Below, piece after piece: positions 55,901 through 64,000 of a DNA stretch of 64,000 nucleotides. The notes under the pieces are model-generated. The model did not search any database. It worked only from the letters and a program-made list of their open reading frames with translations, and was not told the DNA's origin. Where the stretch lies: positions 95,828,500 through 95,892,499 of the forward strand of contig NC_090034.1 in NCBI RefSeq assembly GCF_037176765.1, in the 5' to 3' direction. The DNA is from Anolis sagrei (Eukaryota > Chordata > Lepidosauria > Squamata > Anolidae). Each line of letters starts with the position of its first letter. Within the stretch, counting starts at the first letter, position 1. Both the position numbers and the translations under genes were made by a program.

Positions 55901-58900
55901 ATTTTTGGGCTGTGTGGGCCGGGCTGTAGCACAGCTGGTTAATCGCCAGCATCAATAGATCACTGCCTACCGGAAGGTGGCAAGTTCAAAGCCCGAGTCG
56001 GATTGAGCATCCGACTGTTAAATCTACCTTACTGTCCACCTTAGCAGTTTGAAAACAGCTGAGCTGTGAGTAGAGAAATTAGCTACGGCTTAAAGCGGGA
56101 TGGTATTTTATGACACGATAAAAATGTTGGCAATCAAAGGACAAGGAAGAAATCTTATCAAAATGACTTGGCGTCATAGTGGATGAAGTGACCACACCCC
56201 CTGTGGCCGGAAGTGAGCATAACCTCCAGGCGCCGAAGTTGGAAATGCCAAAAATACATCTATCTGTCTTGTATGTCCAAAAATGGCATTGAATGTTTGC
56301 CATGTATGTGTGCATTGTGATCCACCCCGAGTCCCCTTCAGGGTGAGTAGGGTGGAACATAAATACTGTAAATAAATAAATAATAAAATTTAAGTTTGGT
56401 GCCTACTCCAAGTTTGAACTCAGAGCCCACAGACACACCCACCCAGCGTACTCTGCCCTCCCCTTTGCACTTTACCAGCACTAGCGGAAGGATCCTCTCC
56501 AGACGGAGCCAGAGGACTCTTGGTGAGGTTCGCCCGGGGTGAGCTCAGCTCCATCTCTTCGCCCCAGTCAGAAACAGGGTGATACCCCTCTGCCGGTGAA
56601 AATGGTGTCAAGGGCTTTCCTTCTGCGTTTGGAGTCTCCTCCTCTTCCGGAGGTGGAGGCATGGCTAGGGACAGTTGCCCATTCTTCCCAGGAGGTTGAG
56701 AAGAGCTGGTGGAAGGAGGCAGTGACGATGGCTGCTGTTCCTCTTTCTCCTCCTCTTCAGCATCCAAGCCCTGGCTGTTGTTGCTCCCGGCTTCACCCTC
56801 CTCTTCCTCCTCCTCTTCCTCCCCACCACTGACATCTTCCCACTGATCTTCCTCTTCCCCTTCCACCATTTCCTCTTCCAGAACTACCTGGGGAGAGGCA
56901 GGTTTCTCCACCTGCAGGATAAATCCAAAAATAAACAAGGGTAACAGAGAAAAGAACTGCCACCACGGCTTGACTTCTTCAGCTCAGAATGGCACGTACA
57001 TCATCTTAAAAGCTAGGTATGTTTAGACTGCAGAAGAGAAGGTTGAGAGAAGACATGATAGCCATGTATAAATATGTGAAAGGCTGTCACAAGGAAGATG
57101 GAGCAGGCTTGTTTTCTACTCCCCTGGAAACTAGGACTGAGCAATCGGTTCAAATGACAGGAAAGGAGATTCCACCTAAACATTAGAAAGAACTTCCTGA
57201 CTGAAAGAGCTGTTCAACTGTGGAACTCTCTGCCTCGGAGTGTGGTGGAAGCTCCTTCCTTGGAGGCATTTAAACAGAGGCTGGATGGCCATCTGTCGGG
57301 GTGACTTTATTGTGCCTTTCCTGCATAACAGGGGGTTGGACTGGGGGTTGGACTGGATGGCCCATGTAGTCTCTTCCAGCTCTATGATTCTATGTGGATG
57401 ACCTTTGTGGTCTCTATCAACTCTATGACTATGATTCTATAACCAAGAATCCCACAGACAGTCTGAAATTCTCGCAAAGTAATTATGGATAATCTCAGAC
57501 TTTTGTAAGCCCCTCACCTTCTGCACAGTGTCAACGGCTGACTTTTCCTCCACCTGCTCTGGTGGCGTGGCTTGGTCCGGCTCTTCCTTCTCCCAGCGAT
57601 TGTCATGCATGCTGCACGGAAAATAAAAGGTAAAGGTTTCCCCTTGACATTAAGTCTAGTCGTGTCCAACTCTGGGCGGGTGGTGCTTAACTCCATTTCT
57701 AAGCCAAAGAACCGGTATTGTCCGTAGACGCCTCCAAGGTGGTCGGCATGACTGCATGGATTGACATTACCTTCTCACTGGAGTGGTACCTATTGATCTA
57801 CTTGCATTTGCATGTTTTCGAACTGCTAGGTTGGCATAAGCTGGGGCTAACAGCGGGAGCCAGCATGACTGCATGGAGTGACGTTACCTTCTTACTGCAG
57901 TGGTACCTATTGATCTACTTGCATTTGCATGTTTTCAAACTGCTAGGTTGGCATAAGCTGGGGCTAACAGCGGGAGCTCACCCCGCTCCCTGGAGTCGAA
58001 CCACTGACCTTTCGGTCAACAAGTTCAGCAGCTCAGTGGTTTGGTCCACAAGTTCAGTAGCTCAGTGCACAAGGGAAAGCCCAAACTGCCTCAGCAAGGA
58101 CTATCCAACCTTAGAAGCAAGCAAGGAAGTGGGCCAGCCCATAGCCTCTTCCTTAACCCCTCATCTGGGCCCACCCCAAACAAGAGCTAAAATAAATTTA
58201 AAAAACAGTGCCCAATGCAGATCTAGAGCTAGTGCTATAATAAATTAATAATAAAACTTTATTTATATTCCGTCATCATCTCCCCGAAGGGAGCACATCT
58301 CGGAAGTACAACACACATAAAATACACAAGTACATAAACATATAAAAAGTACTGCCTACCAAGATCTGTCAGGGCCTCACCTGTAGGGTTTGGAGGGACC
58401 ACTGCCCCGTGGGCGCCCACGGCCCCTTCCTCTGCCTCTCCTGCGCCGATCTGGTTGCTGCTCAGACAGGAACTCCCCAAATGTAGGCAGTTTTGGGGGT
58501 CTCTTGGACTCACCTAGAAGAGACAAAGGGGAAGGGGATGGAGCCAGGGCTGCCAGACACTGCCTATAATCACGCTCTTAGGGACCCCACTGAAGACGAA
58601 CCAAATTCCGCATCAAGGTTCCTCAAAAGCCATTGGGTGTCACCCTCAATTCAAGAACATAATCCACCATCTTGATGTCTACAAATCAATGTCTCATCCT
58701 CCATCCTTGCTCCTAATTCAAAGGAGTTGTTGTGATTTAGCCAGCTGATGACGATGAGGGGACTGTTATTCCAGGGCCTGAGAGAGTGCATGGGTTTTCC
58801 AGTGCGGGAAATGAGGGGAGTTTAGATTTTGTCTGTGAGAATGGGCTTGAAAGTGAAACTGCCTCCGAGTCCAGCAGTCAGGGAAATGCTTTTCACCTAG

Positions 58901-61900
58901 TCGTCTCATAGCAACTCCAGATAAGGAGTTGGATGGGGAAGCAAGTTCGTTTGAAAACACATCTGGTCAGCAGAAATCTCAGGTTTCATTTTAAGGAAGA
59001 ATCAAGCAAATTAAGAAAGTCTCAGAGACTCCGTGAGAAACAGCAACATGAGAAATCTCACAGGCAAGGCAAGTCACAGGCATGACTTCATGTCTTGTGG
59101 ATCTCACATCATTGAAGATTCAGACCAGGCAACGCTGCAAAGCACTGAGGATCTCGAATCTTGTTTCCAGTTCATGTTTTGAGTCTAAGATCCTGGAAGT
59201 TTGGATTCATGCCTTGCTTTTGGATTCATGTTCATGTTTTGATTCTAGTTTTCCTGGATTTATGCTCAAGTTTGATTCTGGTTTTCCTGGACCTTATGTT
59301 ATGGAACAGATTTGGATGGTTTGGATTCTTACCTTTGGAGTGTTTTTTCCCATTGCTAGTTTGATTTGACTTAGTAATTGTTGATTATTTTTCTCATTAA
59401 CTATTGGATGTTTCCTTTTAATATGTACTTTTCTCAATAAATTGTTTTTGTACTACTTTTGCATTCCCTGCTGGTGTTGAGTGCAAGGTGAATCCTGGCA
59501 TGAGTGCAACAGGAGTATTGTATCCTCTTACCATCCATATTGCAATAGAGACAAGTTGCCCTCTAAGAGGTGAGGGGACAGAGGGGTCCTTACCATGCTT
59601 ACCACCTCCAGAGCCTCCAGAACCTCCAGAGCCTCCAGAGCTTCCAGGCTTGCTGCCCTCTTTAAACCTGGGAAGGGCAAAAGGAACAGAAATGAGGATA
59701 TTGCAGAAAACCTCTTCCAGCAGCTCCTCTTCTTGCAAGATTTCAATAGATCAACTTCCATGATCCCTCAGTATACATACATACATACCTCACCTACACT
59801 CTTCCAAATAAACAAACTCAGTAAATACTTAAAGCCATGACAGTACTGTGTGCAATTCTTAGATCACTCTTTCTGCCTCATTAAATATGTTGCCCAAACT
59901 AGAAACTCTACAAAACTCTACAAAACTGGGCTTCTATTACTGATCAACCTTTTTGTTGTAGTTCAGCCCATGGTTGTGGCTGATACCGATGTAAATGTGA
60001 AAGTGGATCATGGGAACTCTGGGCCTGCGAGCCAACATGAGATTTTAAGTCCTGAAAATGATCAGTTCGTGTGTCCAGCAGTTAGTGAATGTCATATTCC
60101 AGAGAGGTGTTGAGATGCGCAGAAGAGTTGTTCTCTAGGGAAACAAGTTCAGAGGCTGAAATCTCAGGTGGAGAGAATGAGTTGCAAGATAATGAGATAG
60201 ATTTTGTGCTGCCTAACAGAATCTCTGAAGGTTATGGTGCTTGTTAGAGAAGAGACCCGTGTCAGGAAGTCATGGGAGAAGGCATGATGTCATGTGTGTA
60301 TTAGAGAGGCCGGGGGGATTTTCCAGCCAGTCTCATCAACTTTGGTAATTGAAGCAACAGCTCTTGCCAAGTCCTAGTCAAGCTTTCTGAGGGAATTCTA
60401 GTCCCATGTCTTTGTAGTTTACATTCTTGATAAATCCGAATGTATCTAGTTTCCCTTCTTTTTTAGCTGTTTCAAAACTACTATTCTGGTTGTTATCTAA
60501 TAAATCCCATCAAATTAATGATTTGAGTTATTTGGTTTCCAGGCTGTATGACTATGTTCTAACGGAACTTTCTCTTGATAAGGATCCTCTGAAGATGTCA
60601 GCCACAGATGCAGGTGAAACATCAGAAGAAGATGCTGCTAGAACATGGTCATACAACCCGGAGACCACACAACACTCCAATGATTCCAGCTATGAAAGCA
60701 GTTGACAATACATTGAATTAATGATTAAATGGTAAACAAAACACATACGCAAATTTAACTAAAAATAGGTTTGAGCTATTTGTGTGCAATTGCATGTGCA
60801 CAAATCTATTCTGCATCACTTCTAAGAGAGCTGGTGGATCCTCCAGGGTTTTGGTCTGATTCATTAAGCAGTAGAAGCCTATCACTTCAGATAACTGCTT
60901 AATCAGTGGTTCTCAACCTGTGGGTCCCCAGGTGTTTTGGCCTATAACTCCAGAAATCCCAGCCAGTTTACCAGTTGTCAGGATTTCTGGGAGTTGAAGG
61001 CCAAAACATCTGGGGACCCACAGGATGAGAACCACTGGCTTAATGAAATGGACTAAAGTCTGGAGGGGTTTCACCGTCCCACTGGCATGGGAACCACCAC
61101 TTGCGCCACTGCTCGTATAACCCATGAACAGAGGTCTTCTGAGGTATCTACCTACAACACAATCACCTGAGGCCACATCTCCCACATGCATATACTATGT
61201 TCCTGGCACTTACGCTGCATCTATCTTCTCTGCATCCCATTCTCGGCGCCACTCGCCCGTAGGTTGGCGATGCCGTGCCAAGCGCTCCTGGTCAATCTGT
61301 TCTCGCTCTTGCTTCCAGCGGATATATTCTGCACGCTCCCGGCCCGTCATGGAGAGTGTCATGTCCATAGATCCTGCAGGTGGTGGCCCTCCTCTGCGTC
61401 GGGGGCCGCCGCGACCCTAGCGGGAAAGAGAGGGTAGACCCAAAAGTGGGTATCTGCCAGCTTCAGTGGAAAGTGCAGACACCCAAGAACCACAGGAGAT
61501 GTATATGTGAGCATGCAAGGATACACCGCTGCAGGTCCCTTTAGTACAACCCAAAGCTATTTAGTTCATGCTGCATAATTCAAGCACTATGGTTAGCATT
61601 CTGATCGGAAGTTACACCATTGTAAATTATAAAATGTTGAAATTGTACTTTATAAAAGGGAGCAGATATATAACTGCATCACTGAAACACACACAAGAAG
61701 AGCCAGCAATGTGACAGCCAATGCGCAATATATCCCAATGCACAATGAGAATCCTTATTGTGTAACAGTAATGCACAATGAGAACCCTTGTGTGGTAAAC
61801 TGGATTGGTGTGAGTTTTCCAGGCTGTATGGCCATGTTCCAGAAGCATTCTCTCCTGACATTTTGCCCACATCTATGGCAGGCATCCTCAGAGGTTGTGA

Positions 61901-62771
61901 GGTCTGTTGGAAACTAGGCAAGTGATGTTTATATATCTGTGGAATGTCCAGGATGGGAGAAAGAACTCTTGTCTGTTTGGGGCAAGTATGAATGTTGCAA
62001 CTGGCCACCTTGATTAGCATTGAATAGCCTTGATTAGCATTGAATAGCCTTGCAGTTTCAAAGCCTAGCTGTTTCCTGTCTGGGGAGAATCCTTTGTTGG
62101 GATGTATTAGCTGGTCATGATTGTTTCCTGTCTGGAATTCCCCTTTTTTCTGAGTGCTGCTCTATATTTACTGTCCCGACTTAGCATCATCCCTCAAGGG
62201 TGGCATTATTGTCTTGGTACATCCGGAAGTAAGAATGTCAGTTTGATAAACACAGCTTCCACTGGGTTGCTGTGAGTTTTCTGGGCTGTATGGTCATGTT
62301 CCAGAAGCATTCTCTCCTGACATTTTGCCCACATCTATGGCAGGCATCCTCAGAGATTGTGAGGTTTGTTGGAAACTAGGCAAGTGAGGTTTATATATCT
62401 GTGGAATGTCCAGGGTGGGAGAAAGAACTCTTGTCTGTTTGAGGCAAGTGCGAATGTTGCAAGTGGCCACCTTGATTAGTATTGAATATCCTTGCATCTT
62501 CAAAGCCTGGCTGCTTGCTGCCTGGGGGAATCCTTTGTTGGGAGGTGTTAGCTGGCTTTTATTGTTTCTTGTCTGGAATTCCCCCATTTTCTAAGTTTTG
62601 TTCTTTATTTACTGTCCTGATTTTAGAGTATTTAAATACTGGTAGCCAGATTTTGTTCATTTTCATGTTTTTCCTCCATTTTGTTGAAATTATCCACATG
62701 CTTGTGGATTTCAGTGGCTTCTCTGTAGTCTGACATGGTGACTGTTTGAGTGGTCCAGCATTTCCATGTCC

Positions 62772-62811
<40 letters not shown>

Positions 62812-63498
62812 GTAAACTGTGAGCAATGTCATTCCACCATTGCAAAGTTACACATCCCAGCTTCTGATGCAGAACCCTATGATCCCATTTTAACTTCTAT
62901 GGAATCTTGGCTTTTGTAGCTATATAAGATGTTTACAATTCTCTCTGGACAGCTCTAGAGCTTCCCCAAACTACAAATCCCAAGATTACATAGGAAGAAG
63001 CTCCAGCAGCTAAAGAGCTAGAACTGTATGGTGTGAAAGAGAGAACAAATGCCTTCCCATATCAGCTGAAGTTTCCTATACTCATATACACATCACACAA
63101 ATATATATACGTACAGGAGAGGGCCAATCCTTGCCCTGCTCTATGCCGGTCTTGACCTTGTCAAAATCAGGGCCTCCCCAATTGCGAATGTGGCGGCGAC
63201 TCCCTTCCCGTCTGTCTGTCTCGGCAAAGGAGCCACTGCGTCGCGGATCATCTAGGAAGTTGCGGACCGGATTCTTCTCTTGTGCCCCATCCTGCTGAAA
63301 AGAGAGGTCAATGGTCACAGTCAGAGAAGGACAGAAGGAGCAGGAAACTCAGGGTATAGGTCAAACCTCACCCCACATGGGGCACGTCAGGGCATAAGAT
63401 GCTCTGGTACTCACGCGCTGGCTACGCTCATATTCCGCGATCTTCTCCATCTCTTCATTCATCTTCTCAATGTTCTGCCTCCGGCGCTCCTCCCACTC
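49895..63498 (-). CDS. CCDC9: CCDC9, coiled-coil domain-containing protein 9 (partial, C-terminal 486 codons)
   Basis: CCDC9 is a largely disordered RNA-binding protein linked to the exon junction complex. Ten exons keep phase on the minus strand: 63415-63498, 63115-63291, 61214-61416, 59594-59667, 58381-58513, 57518-57611, 56476-56911, 54281-54460, 54119-54180, 49895-49912 (1461 bp with stop). Recognisable blocks are EWEERRRQNIEKMNEEMEKI (coiled coil), NPVRNFLDDPRR, RNWGGPDF, MTLSMTGRERAEYIRWKQER, GEWRREWDAEK, LPTFGEFLSEQ, a long Glu/Asp tract and PVSDWGEEMELSSPR. The N-terminal exons lie right of the window. The last two blocks, GTLPTVPIEGEIADIQK and EQQEA, are not in the human isoform I remember, so the C-terminus is less certain. 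Confidence 0.93.
50165..50550 (+). mobile_element. Solo LTR F, 386 bp, fossil
   Basis: Starts TGTCAGGATTAAT and ends GACTCAGACA, with exact flanks GGAAT at 50160-50164 and 50551-50555. It adjoins half of a palindromic MITE. Probably moderately young, as the flanks are intact. It lies in the last CCDC9 intron. Confidence 0.75.
50556..51730 (+). repeat. R840 copy broken by SINE S1 pieces
   Basis: R840 parts at about 50570-50725 and 51335-51720. S1 pieces on the minus strand at 50729-50850 and 51130-51325, with unique sequence between. Confidence 0.5.
52195..52435. repeat. Minisatellite of about 45-bp units with CTCACACTGTGAG palindrome
   Basis: Five to six units of CACACTGTGAGGCCTTCTC plus ACTAAGGCCTACCTC. 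The region before it (51900-52190) is degenerate and related. Confidence 0.85.
52545..53574. mobile_element. MITE (TACCGTATA ends) holding an S3 SINE
   Basis: The left end is TACCGTATATGCTTG. An inverted S3 SINE of about 480 bp sits at 52765-53248; the right end runs into CR1. Confidence 0.6.
53575..53822 (+). mobile_element. CR1 LINE 3' end
   Basis: Contains CATGAGGAAGAACTTCCTGA, TGGAGGCTCCTTCTTTGG and the ATTCTATG repeat end. A longer, older copy is at 57010-57440. Confidence 0.85.
54119..54180 (-). CDS. CCDC9: CCDC9 small exon LPTVPIEGEIADIQK
   Basis: The exon has 62 bp, acceptor tcctag and donor CAGAAG|gtgagt, phase 1 in and 0 out. It encodes GAATGTLPTVPIEGEIADIQ plus K. It lies in repeat-free sequence only 100 bp from the previous exon. 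Confidence 0.75.
54281..54460 (-). CDS. CCDC9: CCDC9 exon, disordered Ser/Pro/Glu region
   Basis: The exon has 180 bp, acceptor ctttag, donor AATG|gtaagg, phase 1 at both ends. It encodes GPASTDSPSGSGSQQSTAGV through EMSKEPEVDNLNKHSMQKEP. Phase and position support it; I recall no human match. Confidence 0.75.
54857..55275 (-). mobile_element. SINE S2 and a partial SINE S1
   Basis: S2 at 54857-55120 with head CCACTGCGCCACCGGGGGC; an S1 tail fragment at 55155-55275 inside R840 sequence. Confidence 0.7.
55585..55712. repeat. Palindromic MITE (CTACACTGCC...GGCAGTGTAG)
   Basis: The arms TCCTACACTGCCACATAAAA and TAAATGGCAGTGTAG pair. Related pieces lie at 23360-23425, 30280-30400 and 30850-30980. 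Confidence 0.6.
55917..56390 (+). mobile_element. tRNA-derived SINE S3, uninterrupted
   Basis: The head CCGGGCTGTAGCACAGCTGG carries A- and B-box-like sequence; the tail is AAATACTGTAAATAAATAAA. About 470 bp. Confidence 0.75.
56476..56911 (-). CDS. CCDC9: CCDC9 large acidic exon with PVSDWGEEMEL
   Basis: The exon has 436 bp, acceptor cctgcag and donor GCTG|gtaaag, phase 0 in and 1 out. A Glu-rich tract comes first, then serine/proline-rich sequence, and finally GYHPVSDWGEEMELSSPRAN, close to the human C-terminal block PVSDWGEEVELNSPR. Confidence 0.93.
57010..57440 (+). mobile_element. CR1 LINE 3' end
   Basis: Contains GCAGAAGAGAAGGTTGAGAG and TGGAACTCTCTGCCTCGGAG, 75 bp from the CCDC9 exon at 57518. 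Confidence 0.85.
57518..57611 (-). CDS. CCDC9: CCDC9 exon DNRWEKEEP
   Basis: The exon has 94 bp, phase 2 in and 0 out, MHDNRWEKEEPDQATPPEQV to VDTVQK before gtgagg. It matches human HDDRWETKEG in position and style. Confidence 0.88.
57628..58060 (-). mobile_element. SINE S1 with an internal duplication
   Basis: The segment from GGCATGACTGCATGGA to GCTAACAGCGGGAGC is present twice in a row (about 57745-57860 and 57862-57978). Confidence 0.75.
58381..58513 (-). CDS. CCDC9: CCDC9 exon PKLPTFGEFLSEQ, RG-rich
   Basis: The exon has 133 bp, phase 1 in and 2 out, acceptor cttctag and donor TACAG|gtgagg. It reads ESKRPPKLPTFGEFLSEQQ followed by an RG-rich run (RRRGRGRGRGRPRGSG) that fits RNA binding. 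Human has PPKPPTFGEFLSQHK. Confidence 0.93.
58728..59511 (+). mobile_element. Solo LTR B, 784 bp, fossil
   Basis: Starts TGTTGTGATTTAGCC and ends GAGTGCAACA, with exact flanks GGAGT at 58723-58727 and 59512-59516. A poly(A) signal lies near 59438. It ends about 80 bp from the CCDC9 exon at 59594. Confidence 0.78.
59594..59667 (-). CDS. CCDC9: CCDC9 exon, Gly/Ser-rich linker
   Basis: The acceptor is ttcccag; the exon reads FKEGSKPGSSGG with (GGS)-type repeats. Two donors nine bases apart keep the same phase: CATG|gtaagg (end 59594) and GGTG|gtaagc (end 59603). They differ by three residues. Confidence 0.8.
59946..60535 (+). mobile_element. LTR C fragment (TGTTGTAG...), fossil
   Basis: Begins TGTTGTAGTTCAGCCCATGG like LTR A, B and E. 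The right end is lost where a Penelope-like piece (60536-60705) begins. Confidence 0.55.
60904..61037. mobile_element. Palindromic hAT MITE, 134 bp
   Basis: Same family as 928-1062. Flanks TGCTTAAT and GGCTTAAT differ at one base. It lies about 175 bp from a CCDC9 exon. Confidence 0.8.
61214..61416 (-). CDS. CCDC9: CCDC9 exon MTLSMTGRERAEYIRWKQER
   Basis: The exon has 203 bp, acceptor cgctag, donor gtaagt, leaving phase 2. It begins with an Arg/Gly/Pro-rich stretch, then MTLSMTGRERAEYIRWKQER and GEWRREWDAEKID. Confidence 0.94.
61804..62830 (-). mobile_element. Two Penelope-like 3' regions in tandem
   Basis: Copies at 61804-62230 and 62262-62780 in the same orientation. The second extends into a frame with EATEIHKHVDNFNKMEEKHE. 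It ends in (AAT)n at 62775-62811. Confidence 0.6.
63115..63291 (-). CDS. CCDC9: CCDC9 exon NPVRNFLDDPRR
   Basis: The exon has 177 bp (59 codons), phase 0, DGAQEKNPVRNFLDDPRRSG to EQGKDWPSP before gtacgt. The acceptor is a tandem cagcag, so an alternative start three bases upstream (63294) would add one Gln. Confidence 0.92.
63415..63498 (-). CDS. CCDC9: CCDC9 exon with the EWEERRRQNIEKMNEEMEKI coiled coil
   Basis: The exon has 84 bp (28 codons), phase 0 at both ends, acceptor attcag and donor CAGCGC|gtgagt. It is almost identical to the human coiled-coil segment. Confidence 0.95.
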
Positions 63499-63917
63499 CT
63501 GAATGGAAGAGAAAGGGAAGGTTCTTGTGATTGATTGATTGATTTATTCCCAGGATGGGTGGCTGCAGTGGGTCCAGGGCTCAATTTTAACTCCAAAGAT
63601 CCTTCAAGTGCCATGCAGACTGCCAAATGTAAACAGAGGTAGACTCCCAGTTGTTAAAAAAATAAGGGTGAGAATTGTTTCTTCAATATTTTTTTTTTTG
63701 AGCTTCAATAGTACATGAGCAAAAGATGTGGAGAATATACATCTCATCTCAGTAATGAAACAAGGCTATCCCGGGTTAATATTTAGATGGGAAACCACCA
63801 AGGAAAGCCAGGTTCTATAGCCGATATTTCAGAGGAAGGAACGGGCAATCTCCCTGAATATTCCTTGCCTAAGAAAACCCTATGGAAGTATTGGGGTTTG
63901 CTATAGGTTGCTATCAG

Positions 63918-64000
63918 TACCGTATATACTCAAGTATAAGCCGACCCAAATATAATCCAAGGCACCTAATTTTACCACAAAGAACTGGGAAAGAATATGG
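63918..64000 (-). mobile_element. MITE end cut by the window edge
   Basis: TACCGTATATACTCAAGTAT followed by AAGGCACCTAATTTTACC matches one end of the 18364-18962 family. Confidence 0.65.

Overview
The window looks like a squamate reptile (lizard-type) nuclear chromosome. The evidence is vertebrate multi-exon genes with GT-AG introns, dense squamate tRNA-derived SINEs, CR1, L2 and BovB LINEs, Penelope-like fragments, hAT and mariner DNA transposons, and long microsatellites. Nothing bacterial is present.

Three host genes are recognisable, all on the minus strand and transcribed right to left. CCDC9 (about 63.5 to 49.3 kb) enters from beyond the right edge; ten coding exons, including the probable last one, are here. 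A one-coding-exon C5a anaphylatoxin receptor gene (C5AR1/C5AR2 type) lies at 32,876-33,946, with a candidate non-coding first exon near 40.85 kb. DHX34, an RNA helicase, starts at a GC-rich promoter near 25.9 kb; eleven coding exons run from 23,026 to 1,591 and the C-terminal exons lie beyond the left edge. The order CCDC9, C5a receptor, DHX34, all in one orientation, matches human 19q13. Human also has INAFM1 and a second C5a receptor in this interval; neither is recognised here.

About two thirds of the window is repeats, many nested: a SINE split by a composite retroelement piece and a solo LTR; CR1 split by hAT and L2 copies; a solo LTR split by BovB with a perfect 9-bp target duplication; a Helitron-like element carrying a hAT-type core. 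Two minisatellites lie in DHX34 introns. The first (14.16-15.15 kb) would put clustered G-runs into the DHX34 pre-mRNA just upstream of a splice acceptor.

Functionally, DHX34 belongs to nonsense-mediated decay, CCDC9 is an RNA- and exon-junction-associated protein, and the C5a receptor is an innate immune GPCR. Their closeness is old synteny, not an operon-like unit. I found no convincing new multi-gene system. The most unusual items are a near-palindromic mariner, the hAT/Helitron shared core, an inverted Helitron pair joined by a CA/TG palindrome, a LINE with a roughly 90-bp duplication around an insert, and a C5a receptor with mixed C5AR1 and C5AR2 features. Exon boundaries come from reading splice sites and phase; family names rest on remembered protein sequences, not a search.
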